DNA from: Hyphomicrobiales bacterium
Lineage (GTDB): Bacteria; Pseudomonadota; Alphaproteobacteria; Rhizobiales; Rhizobiaceae
Reading direction: 5' to 3'
DNA: 64,000 nt
Assembly: GCA_900466005.1 (NCBI GenBank)
Contig: UEGQ01000013.1
Location: 124,001 to 188,000 of the forward strand
The notes beneath the pieces were generated by a model. That model saw only the letters and a list, made by a program, of their open reading frames with translations. It ran no database searches and was not told the origin of the DNA. This document shows, in pieces, positions 16,780 to 29,670 of this stretch. Positions within the stretch are counted from its first letter, which is position 1. Each line of letters opens with the position of its first letter. Position numbers and translations under genes: made by a program.

Positions 16780-17664
16780 ATGGACGAGACGTACTGGGAT
16801 CCGGAGCTGTTCGAGGTGCGCGAGCCCGAGACGCAAACAATCCCCTTCGTCTACAATTCGCCCCACAGCGGACGCCGGTACAGCCGGGCCTTTCTTGAAA
16901 GCTCGCGACTCGATGCGCTCGGCATCCGTCGTTCCGAGGATCACTTCGTCGACGAGCTCTTCGCCGCCGCCCCCGATCTCGGGGCACCCTTGCTGCTCGC
17001 CCACTTTCCGCGCGCCTTCGTCGACGTCAATCGCGAGCCCTACGAACTCGACCCGCGCATGTTCGTCGACGCCGTTCCGCCCTATGCCAACAGCAATTCC
17101 ATTCGCGTCTCAGGCGGGCTCGGAACCATTCCGCGCATCGTCGCCGAAAACGTCGAGATCTATCAGCGGCGCTTTCCGGTCGCCGAGGCGCTCTCGCGAA
17201 TCGAGACGATCTACAAGCCGTATCACGCCTGCCTGCGCAAGCTGATTGCACGCACCCATGCGCGCTTTGGCTTCGGTGTGCTGATCGACTGCCATTCCAT
17301 GCCGGGCAACATCCGGATCGCCGGCACCGGCATCCGTCCGGACTTTATCGTCGGCGACAGGTACGGCACCAGCGCTTCGGCGGACCTCTCCAATGCCGCG
17401 ATCGCGCTCCTCGAGGATCTCGGCTTCACTGCCGTGCGCAACAAGCCTTATGCCGGCGGCTTCATCACCGAACACTACGGCCGGCCGGTGAAGGGGCTGC
17501 ACGCCCTGCAGATCGAAGTGAACCGGGCGCTCTACGTCGACGAGGTCAGCCTTGCCAAGCGGCCGGACTTCGCCGCACTCGCCGGGTCGCTCTCCGTCTT
17601 CATGGAAGGGATGGCGGAATTCGTCGCCGGCTACACGGGCGACAGCGCGCTCGCGGCCGAATAA
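16780..17664 (+). CDS. N-formylglutamate amidohydrolase family protein (copy 1)
   Basis: 294 residues. The family hydrolyses N-formylglutamate, the last step of one histidine-degradation route, with a zinc-dependent peptidase-like fold. Motifs: VYNSPHSGRRYS near residue 25, HFPRAFVDVNREPYELDPRMF, and LIDCHSMPG with conserved His. No hut genes are close, so a role in histidine breakdown is not supported here. A second, more divergent family member is at 51160-51954. Divergent from cpdR with 188 bp between. Confidence 0.88.
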   Translation: MDETYWDPELFEVREPETQTIPFVYNSPHSGRRYSRAFLESSRLDALGIRRSEDHFVDELFAAAPDLGAPLLLAHFPRAFVDVNREPYELDPRMFVDAVPPYANSNSIRVSGGLGTIPRIVAENVEIYQRRFPVAEALSRIETIYKPYHACLRKLIARTHARFGFGVLIDCHSMPGNIRIAGTGIRPDFIVGDRYGTSASADLSNAAIALLEDLGFTAVRNKPYAGGFITEHYGRPVKGLHALQIEVNRALYVDEVSLAKRPDFAALAGSLSVFMEGMAEFVAGYTGDSALAAE

Positions 17665-17679
17665 CCCGATAGAAAAGCC

Positions 17680-17756
17680 AAAAAAAACCGCGCCATGGGC
17701 GCGGCTAAATCTAGGGAGGAAACACCCAAGGAGGGTATTTACGGCCCGAAGACCGT
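17680..17756 (-). ncRNA. mmgR: mmgR (alpha-r8, suhB-type) trans-acting small RNA
   Basis: A 77-base unit on the minus strand in the gap between the amidohydrolase and HisN-like genes, the position known for S. meliloti mmgR. It begins with a hairpin closed by a UUCG loop (ACGGUC-UUCG-GGCCGU), has a second small stem (ACCC/GGGU), then the single-stranded family signature UUUCCUCCCU at 17722-17713, and ends with the stem CCGCGCC-AUG-GGCGCGG (read from either side) and eight U. A -35 box TTGACT lies at -35 to -30 (17791-17786) from the predicted first base. mmgR limits PHB granule formation and responds to nitrogen status in S. meliloti; that function is transferred by similarity. Confidence 0.88.
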
Positions 17757-17919
17757 AGGCTCACGCTAATATTGCGCCGCACAAGAGTCAAGTGAATTTT
17801 GGCACGTTTTTGTGCATGGTGATTTTTTAGGCATCTCTTGGGTCTTGCTCGCACATTGCAAAATGGAACAGGTCGGATAAGACAGTCCGTCAGTTACGTC
17901 CCAGAAACGGAAAATCCTC

Positions 17920-18696
17920 ATGCGTCCCGATCGCGCTTTCTTCGACCGCCTTGCCGAGGCCGCCAGGGCGGAAACCCTGCCGCGCTTCCGCTCGCCCCTC
18001 AACGTGGTGAACAAGGAGGCGCTCGGCTTCGACCCGGTGACGGAAGGTGACCGCGCCGCGGAAGCGGCAATCCGCGCCATCATCGCGTCGGAATATCCCG
18101 AGCACGGCATTCTGGGCGAAGAGCACGACAATGTCGGCGTCGACCGGGAGCAGGTCTGGGTGATCGATCCGATCGACGGAACGCGCGCCTTCATTTCGGG
18201 CGTGCCTGTCTGGGGTACGCTGATCGGCTTCCAGGAGAAGGGGCGGGCCGTCATGGGCATGATGGACCAGCCGTTTACCGGCGAGCGCTACTTCGCAGAC
18301 GGCGAGCATGCCTGGTACAGCGGACCGGACGGCGAGCAGCGGATCAATACCCGCGAGTGCGACCGCCTCGAGGATGCGATCCTCTTCACCACGTCCCCGC
18401 ATCTCTTCAAGGGAGTGGAGGCCAAGCGCTTCGAGGCCGTACAGGAGAAAGTCCGGCTGTTCCGCTACGGCATCGACTGCTATGCCTATGTGCTTCTTGC
18501 CGCCGGCCACGTCGACCTCGTCATCGAGACGGTACTGAAGCCCTATGACGTCGGAGCCCTCATCCCGATCATCGAGCAGGCCGGCGGGAAGATCACCACC
18601 TGGACCGGCGAACGTCCCGAAGCGGGCGGGGCGATCGTCGCCGCCGGCAGCGAGGCGCTGCACGCGCAGGCGCTCGCCATCCTTTCCGGCAAATGA
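17920..18696 (+). CDS. hisN: Inositol monophosphatase family protein, histidinol-phosphatase (HisN)-like
   Basis: 258 residues. Lithium-sensitive metal-dependent phosphatase fold with the GEEHD acidic pair, the motif VIDPIDGTRAFISG and the late KPYDVGALIPIIEQAGG. The PIDGTRAFISG variant and length fit HisN, which removes phosphate from histidinol phosphate in histidine synthesis in alphaproteobacteria; other inositol-phosphatase-type substrates are possible. Preceded by the mmgR gene on the other strand, which explains why that RNA family was first named after suhB. A clear suhB paralogue is at 62066-62866. Confidence 0.85.
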   Translation: MRPDRAFFDRLAEAARAETLPRFRSPLNVVNKEALGFDPVTEGDRAAEAAIRAIIASEYPEHGILGEEHDNVGVDREQVWVIDPIDGTRAFISGVPVWGTLIGFQEKGRAVMGMMDQPFTGERYFADGEHAWYSGPDGEQRINTRECDRLEDAILFTTSPHLFKGVEAKRFEAVQEKVRLFRYGIDCYAYVLLAAGHVDLVIETVLKPYDVGALIPIIEQAGGKITTWTGERPEAGGAIVAAGSEALHAQALAILSGK

Positions 18697-18711
18697 GCCC
18701 CCGGCCGGTCC

Positions 18712-19668
18712 TCAGGGAACGGCGGGGCCGTCGTCGCTGCCGGGAATGAAGGCCTCGATCGCCGCCAGCGCCTGGGCGCGGTAGCGGTCACGCTCCTGCA
18801 AGAGTTCGTGCCGCCCTCCGGGCACTGGCACCAGCTGGGCCGCGCGGAAATAGTGAGAGAGCCGCTCCTGGTCGGCAAAGGGCACCAGGACGTCGTTGCC
18901 CGGAGAAATCATCACCGTCGGCACCATGATCGAGGCGAGATGGGCGGGGTCGGAGACCTTCCGCATCGCGCTCTGCGCCTCATAGAGCCAGCGTGCCGTG
19001 GGCGGCCCGAGGGCGAGCTCCGGGTGGGCGCGCAGGATCTCCTGGTTGCGGCGATAGCGGTCAGGGTCCGAGGTCACCGGATTGCCTCCGAATGGGGCGA
19101 GCGGTGAGTCGGAGGTCAGCCGCAGCCGGCCGAGGCCGGTCCAGCGCAAGAGCGCCGACAGGAGATAGATCTTGCGAGCGGAAAGCTTCTGGCCGCCGAG
19201 GCCGACGAAGGGCGAAAGCAGCACCATCCGGTCGATGCGGTTCGCAAGCCTCGGCGCCGCGGAAAGCGCGATCAGCCCGCCGGTCGAGTGAGCGACGAGA
19301 AAGAAGGGGAGACGGGTATCCGGAAGCACGATGTGCTCGAGGAAGAGTTCGAGATCACGTACGTAGTCGGAAAACCGTGTGACGTGTCCGAGGCGCGGGT
19401 TCTTGAGCAATCGTTGCGAGCCGCCCTGCCCGCGAAAATCGAAGGTCGCGACCCAGAGTCCGCGGGCAGTCAGGTCGTTGATCGTCTCGTAGTACTTCTC
19501 GATCGACTCGTTGCGTCCGTGCAGGAGGACGACGGTGCCCTTGGCGACCGGGTCCGGCGCCCGGAATATCGCGTAGCGCAGCTTTGCTCCGCGGTGTCCC
19601 TGGAAAAAGCCGGCGATGTGATTTCCCGGAACCGGATTTCCGTCTGTCTCGTGAAGGACAACGTCCAT
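18712..19668 (-). CDS. Alpha/beta hydrolase, lysophospholipase L2 (PldB)-like
   Basis: 318 residues. Alpha/beta hydrolase with oxyanion segment VLLHGRNESIEKY, nucleophile elbow AHSTGG, and late GNDVLVPFAD and PGGRHELLQE that supply the acid and histidine. No signal peptide, so cytoplasmic. The PldB-like (serine aminopeptidase S33) family includes monoglyceride and lysophospholipid hydrolases. The start at 19668 precedes conserved sequence; the frame runs 26 codons further. A minus-strand terminator lies at 19749-19795 upstream of this start, so the gene may have an attenuated leader or start its transcript downstream of the terminator. Confidence 0.85.
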   Translation of the reverse strand: MDVVLHETDGNPVPGNHIAGFFQGHRGAKLRYAIFRAPDPVAKGTVVLLHGRNESIEKYYETINDLTARGLWVATFDFRGQGGSQRLLKNPRLGHVTRFSDYVRDLELFLEHIVLPDTRLPFFLVAHSTGGLIALSAAPRLANRIDRMVLLSPFVGLGGQKLSARKIYLLSALLRWTGLGRLRLTSDSPLAPFGGNPVTSDPDRYRRNQEILRAHPELALGPPTARWLYEAQSAMRKVSDPAHLASIMVPTVMISPGNDVLVPFADQERLSHYFRAAQLVPVPGGRHELLQERDRYRAQALAAIEAFIPGSDDGPAVP

Positions 19669-19748
19669 GCCGCCGCGCCCCGAATCATGCCCCGAGCGGG
19701 ATTGCCCGAACGTAATCGGGATAGGATGAAGCCCGGGAGAGGTCAAAG

Positions 19749-19795
19749 AAAAAAGCCGGAACCACCGCGCACGGGAAGAGGTTGGCGGTTCCGGC
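19749..19795 (-). terminator. Minus-strand intrinsic terminator upstream of the hydrolase gene
   Basis: On the minus strand a 12-pair stem (one G-U) built from GCCGGAACCGCC and GGTGGTTCCGGC with a 17-base loop is followed by six T (19754-19749). No annotated minus-strand gene ends here; the nearest coding region to the right, hsp20, reads the other way. It therefore ends an unannotated short transcript or attenuates the hydrolase gene. Confidence 0.75.
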
Positions 19796-19895
19796 CAATT
19801 TGGACCGAAGGCGAAGGGACGACTGCTTCGGCCGTCGGGGGTGGCCCCGATGATTTCGTTCTAGCGAGCGGCCACTGAACGGGGTTTGAACCGGC
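19796..19895 (-). ncRNA. Possible small RNA ending at the orphan terminator
   Basis: If the terminator at 19749-19795 ends a small RNA, its body would be this roughly 100-base GC-rich stretch, with foldable segments (CCGAAG/CTTCGG and TCGGGG/CCCCGA). I cannot place a promoter with confidence, and the 5' end is unknown. The alternative is a leader with an attenuator for the hydrolase gene. Confidence 0.3.
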
Positions 19896-19928
19896 CGTTC
19901 ATCGCCCGTTCATCGCCCGTTCATCCCG
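19896..19928. repeat. Three tandem 11-bp repeats upstream of the hsp20 promoter
   Basis: CGTTCATCGCC occurs three times in direct tandem, the third copy with one change. The unit is about one helical turn, and the array ends 13 bp before the RpoH -35 box. It may be a phased protein-binding array or a chance slippage product. Confidence 0.8.
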
Positions 19929-19941
19929 GTTTCCGCCGCCT

Positions 19942-19970
19942 CTTGAATCCGCCGGAGGGCCTTCCCATGT
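19942..19970 (+). promoter_or_regulatory. RpoH (sigma-32) heat-shock promoter of hsp20
   Basis: CTTGAA (19942-19947), exactly 17 bases, then CCATGT (19965-19970), which fits the rhizobial RpoH consensus. It predicts a transcript start near 19977 and a leader of about 98 bases ahead of the hsp20 ATG, the usual length for a ROSE-type leader. Confidence 0.85.
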
Positions 19971-19976
19971 TGTTGA

Positions 19977-20077
19977 TGCGGCCGCCAGGAAGGGGCCGTC
20001 GAGTGGTTCCGGCGCCGCCTGAAAGGGGCACTGGAACCTGTCATCGCAACCCGTCGCTTCACCAGGAGGACACCATG
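19977..20077 (+). promoter_or_regulatory. ROSE-like RNA thermometer in the hsp20 leader
   Basis: The last leader hairpin (20053-20071) pairs GUCGCUUC with GGAGGAC around an ACCA loop, leaving G56 of the conserved UYGCU element bulged and burying the Shine-Dalgarno AGGAGG (20064-20069) five bases before the ATG. A second stem (GGUUCC/GGAACC) precedes it. Bulged G, UYGCU opposite the Shine-Dalgarno and an RpoH promoter together are the hallmarks of ROSE elements, which melt at heat-shock temperature. Confidence 0.75.
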
Positions 20078-20542
20078 CGTCACGTTGATTTTTCGCCGCT
20101 CTATCGCTCCACGGTCGGTTTCGACCGGCTGTTCACCATGCTCGACGGCCTCGGCCAGCCCGAGCAGGCCCAGGCCTACCCACCCTATAATATCGAGCGC
20201 ACGGGTGAGAACACCTACCGGATCACCATGGCCGTCGCCGGTTTCGATGAAACCGAGCTGACGATCGAAGCTCATGCCCACGTCCTGACCGTCAAGGGCG
20301 AGAAGTCCGAAGACGAAAAGACCCAGCAGACCGAATATCTTTATCGCGGCATTGCCAAGCGCGCCTTCGAGCGCCGCTTCCAGCTCGCCGACCACGTGGA
20401 AGTGAAGAGCGCTTCCCTCAAGAACGGCCTGCTGCACATCGACCTTCTGCGCAACATTCCGGAAGCCATGAAGCCGCGCAAGATCGCGATTGCGGCGGAA
20501 GCCGTGAACGCGCCGAAGGCGATCGAGGCCCACGTCAACTAA
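20075..20542 (+). CDS. Small heat shock protein, Hsp20/IbpA family
   Basis: 155 residues. ATP-independent chaperone that holds unfolding proteins as large oligomers in the cytoplasm. The N-terminal arm begins MRHVDFSPLYRSTVGFDRLF, typical of the IbpA class; the alpha-crystallin domain covers about 40-130 with the conserved NGLLHIDLLRNIPE near its end. The ATG at 20075 has AGGAGG five bases upstream; the longer open frame starts at 19886, upstream of the promoter, and is discarded. Expression should be doubly heat-controlled, by RpoH and by the leader hairpin. Confidence 0.93.
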   Translation: MRHVDFSPLYRSTVGFDRLFTMLDGLGQPEQAQAYPPYNIERTGENTYRITMAVAGFDETELTIEAHAHVLTVKGEKSEDEKTQQTEYLYRGIAKRAFERRFQLADHVEVKSASLKNGLLHIDLLRNIPEAMKPRKIAIAAEAVNAPKAIEAHVN

Positions 20543-20606
20543 ATCTGCAGCGTTCTGCGGAGAAGGCGGCTTTCGCGAGAAGGCCGCCTTTTTCATGCCG
20601 TGTGTT

Positions 20607-21656
20607 TCAGCCGAGGAGGGCGACGAAGCGGTCGACCTCGTCCTCGGTCGTGGCGAAGCTCGTCACCAGCCGGATCAGCTTGTCGTTGTCGCCGAGCAGG
20701 TTCGGCAGTTCCTGCGGCACCGGCCAGTCGTAGAAGCGGGCGCCGTGGTGTTCCGTGAGCGCCGTCGCCTCCTTCGAGAGGACCGCGAAGACCTCGTTCG
20801 TCTCGGTGCTCCAGGCCAGTCGGCCGCGGCCCGAGGCGGCGATGCCGGTCCGGAGCCTCGTCGCCATGGCATTGGCGTGGCCGGCGAGTTCCAGCCACAA
20901 TCCGCCTTCGAAATAGGCTTCGAGCTGCGCGGCGATGAACCGCGTCTTCGAGAAGAGTTGCGCCGAGCGCTTGCGGATGAACGGCATGTCCAGGGCCATC
21001 TCCGGCTTCATGAAGACGACGGCCTCCGCGCACCAGCACCCGTTCTTGGTGCCACCGAAGGAGAGAATGTCGACGCCGCGCTTCCACGTCATGTCCGCGG
21101 GGGTCGCATCGAGCGCCACGAGCGCATTGGCGAAACGGGCGCCGTCCATGTGCAGCGGCAGGCCGTTGGCGCGCGCGACCTCGCCGATCGCTTCGATCTC
21201 AGCGAGAGAATAGACGGTGCCGCTCTCGGTCGCCTGCGTGAGGGTGATCGCCATCGGGCGGCCCTGGTGCACGGCGCCCGGCGGATAGCGGTCGATCGCG
21301 GCGGCGAGGGCTGCGGGATCGAGCTTGCCGCCCGGTCCCTCGACGGGCACGAGCCGGCAGCCGCCGGTCAGGAATTCGGGCGCCCCGCATTCGTCCGCCG
21401 TCACATGGGCTTCGGAATGGCAGAAGGTCACCCCGCCGGGGCGGGCGACGCTCGCAAGCGCCAGCGAGTTCGCCGCCGTCCCGGTGCCGACGAAAAAGAC
21501 GGCGACCTCGCGCTGGAAGATCTGGTTGAAGCGTTCCTCGATCCGCCTGTCGAGATCGCTGGTGCCGTAGGCGGCGGCAGCACCGGAGGCCTCCTTGACC
21601 AGGCTTTCGGCGATGAGCGGATGGGCACCGGCCCAGTTGTCGGAGGCAAAGAACAT
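20607..21656 (-). CDS. ltaE: Low-specificity L-threonine aldolase
   Basis: 349 residues. PLP enzyme of the beta-eliminating lyase family that splits threonine or allo-threonine into glycine and acetaldehyde. The PLP-lysine motif SFGGTKNG and the substrate/PLP segment GLPLHMDGARFANA are intact. The start at 21656 (MFFASDNWAG, with AGGA seven bases upstream) is typical of the family; a start at 21677 adds seven residues. Divergent from gltB across a 427-bp region with a strong palindrome. Converges on hsp20. Confidence 0.92.
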   Translation of the reverse strand: MFFASDNWAGAHPLIAESLVKEASGAAAAYGTSDLDRRIEERFNQIFQREVAVFFVGTGTAANSLALASVARPGGVTFCHSEAHVTADECGAPEFLTGGCRLVPVEGPGGKLDPAALAAAIDRYPPGAVHQGRPMAITLTQATESGTVYSLAEIEAIGEVARANGLPLHMDGARFANALVALDATPADMTWKRGVDILSFGGTKNGCWCAEAVVFMKPEMALDMPFIRKRSAQLFSKTRFIAAQLEAYFEGGLWLELAGHANAMATRLRTGIAASGRGRLAWSTETNEVFAVLSKEATALTEHHGARFYDWPVPQELPNLLGDNDKLIRLVTSFATTEDEVDRFVALLG

Positions 21657-22083
21657 GGATCGGTCCTGTGGTTGCATGAGCTGCGGTTCACTGCGGAGAT
21701 TAGGGATTTCCGGCTCCGGATCAACGTCTTCCAAGTCGGACCGATCGCCGATGCGGCGAGTTGCAAGAAATCGAACGCGTTCGAGGGTGGAGGGAAAGAA
21801 AATTTCCGCAAGCAGCCGAATTCGGCAATCATCGGTCGGTCTCTTGCCGAAATTTTCGGGCCCACTCTTGAAGTGCGGCGGGGTTTCTGTCATAGAGGCG
21901 CAGGAATTAGGTCAGATGAGTTGACCTAATTTGAGGTTTTTTGGCGGACGCGACACCATGTGTCTGTCATGACCGCGGGCTAGATTTGCGATAGATTGGC
22001 CGCTTGCCATGCAGGTGGACTTGTCACGTGGGGCGGTTCCGGGTTGCCGGGCCGGCACGCGCGATACAACAGGAGGGAAGGCG
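21657..22083. other. 427-bp divergent control region between ltaE and gltB
   Basis: Holds the promoters of both genes. The clear element is the ten-base-arm palindrome at 21905-21931. A CTTGAA hexamer at 21868 has no convincing -10 partner. AGGAGGG at 22071-22077 is the gltB Shine-Dalgarno. Confidence 0.5.
21905..21931. promoter_or_regulatory. Perfect palindrome upstream of gltB
   Basis: AATTAGGTCA-N7-TGACCTAATT, ten of ten pairs, about 150 bp upstream of the gltB start and 250 bp from ltaE. AT-rich ends and a centre spacing near one helical turn suggest a dimeric regulator site. A T6 run eight bases to the right makes a weak terminator reading possible, but no gene would end there. Confidence 0.6.
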
Positions 22084-26808
<4,725 letters not shown>

Positions 26809-26908
26809 TGTCTCGGCATCGAAGCAGGTGTCCCGGCGGAAGACCGGCGGGACGCACTTCGCGCACGACAGACGTGCAGTCACAGGATTTACTGATCAGG
26901 ATAGCAAG

Positions 26909-28363
<1,455 letters not shown>

Positions 28364-28386
28364 CCGGAGGGGCGACGCGAATACCG

Positions 28387-28410
28387 ACGGGCCGTGGCGA
28401 CGCGGCCCGT
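28387..28410 (+). terminator. Probable terminator of gltBD
   Basis: ACGGGCCG pairs perfectly with CGGCCCGT around an eight-base loop, 23 bases after the gltD stop. The following tract is only TTTCCTATT, so strength is uncertain. The convergent DUF459 gene ends at 28414. Confidence 0.5.
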
Positions 28411-28413
28411 TTC

Positions 28414-29595
28414 CTATTGGAGGACAGTGTTCGCCTGCGGCAGGGCGTAATCGTCGACGCGACCGCGGGGCGGCGGTGGCAACTGCCCTCTCTGTACGAG
28501 GTTCTCGCGCGGCGAGGGGAATGCCGCCGGCGGTGGCGGTTCGTCGCCGAGCAGCTTTGTCCCGCCGTCGAGGTCGGGGTCGGTCATATTGATCGGCTGG
28601 GTCGAGACGATGTTCTGCATCTGCGACGGTGGAAGGCTCTTCAGCTCGGGGAGATTGCCTCCGTCGAGCGTCATGAATTCGGGGCTCGCCATTTCACCGA
28701 GGTGCCGGCGTGCGGGCTTTTCGACGTAAAAGGCCATCTTGCGCTTGCCGGCGGCCGTGAGATTGATGCCGTCCGATCCGCGCAGGCGAACCTGCTGGCC
28801 GTTGATGTCCGAGCCGGTGAGGATGAAGCGCCCCTCCGCATCGACGAACCCTTCCCATACGTCGATGAACTCGCCGCCGTGCGCCTCGACAGTCTTCTGG
28901 TAGATGCCGTTCAGCATCAGGGCGTCGGAGGTCATGTTCTGCGGGCGGAACGGCGGCATGCCGACCCAGAGCAGCGGAAGCTTGCGGTCGGTGACGATCT
29001 TCGCCAGCGCGATGATCCTGCGCTCGTACTCCTTGAGCCAGTTTTCCGTCCGAAAGTCTTCCTTGCCCGTCTGTGTTGCCATCTGCTGGCGGTCGTTGGC
29101 ACCGATCTCGACCACCACCAGATCGGGTTTCACTTCGTCCAGGATCGTCGGAAGTTCCATCTGCCAGTTGTAGTAGTCTTCGCGGACGAGGCCCGACGAG
29201 CCGTTGCTCTTCCCTATGACGGTGACGCCCGCCGAATTGGCGAAGGCTTCGTCGAGACCCTCCGCAAGACCGCCGGCGATGAAGTCGCCGACGACGAGCA
29301 CCTTGCGCGCATTCTCCAGCTTGACGATCGGCGGTGGCGGTGGCGGGGCGGCCGGGCTCGCCGCGGCTTTCGGCGTTTTCTTGGGCGCACGCGGTGTGGT
29401 GATCTTGCGCCGGGTCGGGACCGGTTCGATCGGTTCGATGTAGCGCGGCCCGCCGAAGAGCAGGTCGAGCAAGGTTCTCCGTTCGCGGTACTGCGCCTGC
29501 ACGGCGTCCGGAGTGGCGAGCAGCGGCAGGACGAGCGCGAGCACGGCGAGCCAGAGGCTGCCGCGCCAATGCCTATGTCCGCTCTTTTGCCACAT
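28414..29595 (-). CDS. DUF459 SGNH-fold exported protein, catalytic Ser and His apparently lost
   Basis: 393 residues from the ATG at 29595. An N-terminal signal or anchor helix (LWLAVLALVLPLLATPDAVQA) is followed by a Pro-rich linker and an SGNH/GDSL domain. Block I reads VVGDFIAGGLAEGL, where the family has GDS with the nucleophile Ser; the block V region reads SDGINLTAAG, where the family has D-x-x-H. The block III Asn (VVEIGANDRQ) remains. So the fold is likely kept but hydrolase activity is doubtful. The C-terminus is Pro-rich. Next to the MltB-type transglycosylase gene on the same strand (75-bp gap), suggesting an envelope role. Confidence 0.85.
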   Translation of the reverse strand: MWQKSGHRHWRGSLWLAVLALVLPLLATPDAVQAQYRERRTLLDLLFGGPRYIEPIEPVPTRRKITTPRAPKKTPKAAASPAAPPPPPPIVKLENARKVLVVGDFIAGGLAEGLDEAFANSAGVTVIGKSNGSSGLVREDYYNWQMELPTILDEVKPDLVVVEIGANDRQQMATQTGKEDFRTENWLKEYERRIIALAKIVTDRKLPLLWVGMPPFRPQNMTSDALMLNGIYQKTVEAHGGEFIDVWEGFVDAEGRFILTGSDINGQQVRLRGSDGINLTAAGKRKMAFYVEKPARRHLGEMASPEFMTLDGGNLPELKSLPPSQMQNIVSTQPINMTDPDLDGGTKLLGDEPPPPAAFPSPRENLVQRGQLPPPPRGRVDDYALPQANTVLQ

Positions 29596-29670
29596 CACGT
29601 TCCACCGTCTGGTCGGTTTCCGTCCCGTCTTGCGGGGCACACTATTCCGGACGCCGGCGCTCGGGCAAGG

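Noticed and set aside
19886..20074. 63-residue N-terminal extension of Hsp20
   Set aside because: It would start upstream of the RpoH promoter and cover the ROSE-like leader; the ATG at 20075 has an ideal Shine-Dalgarno.
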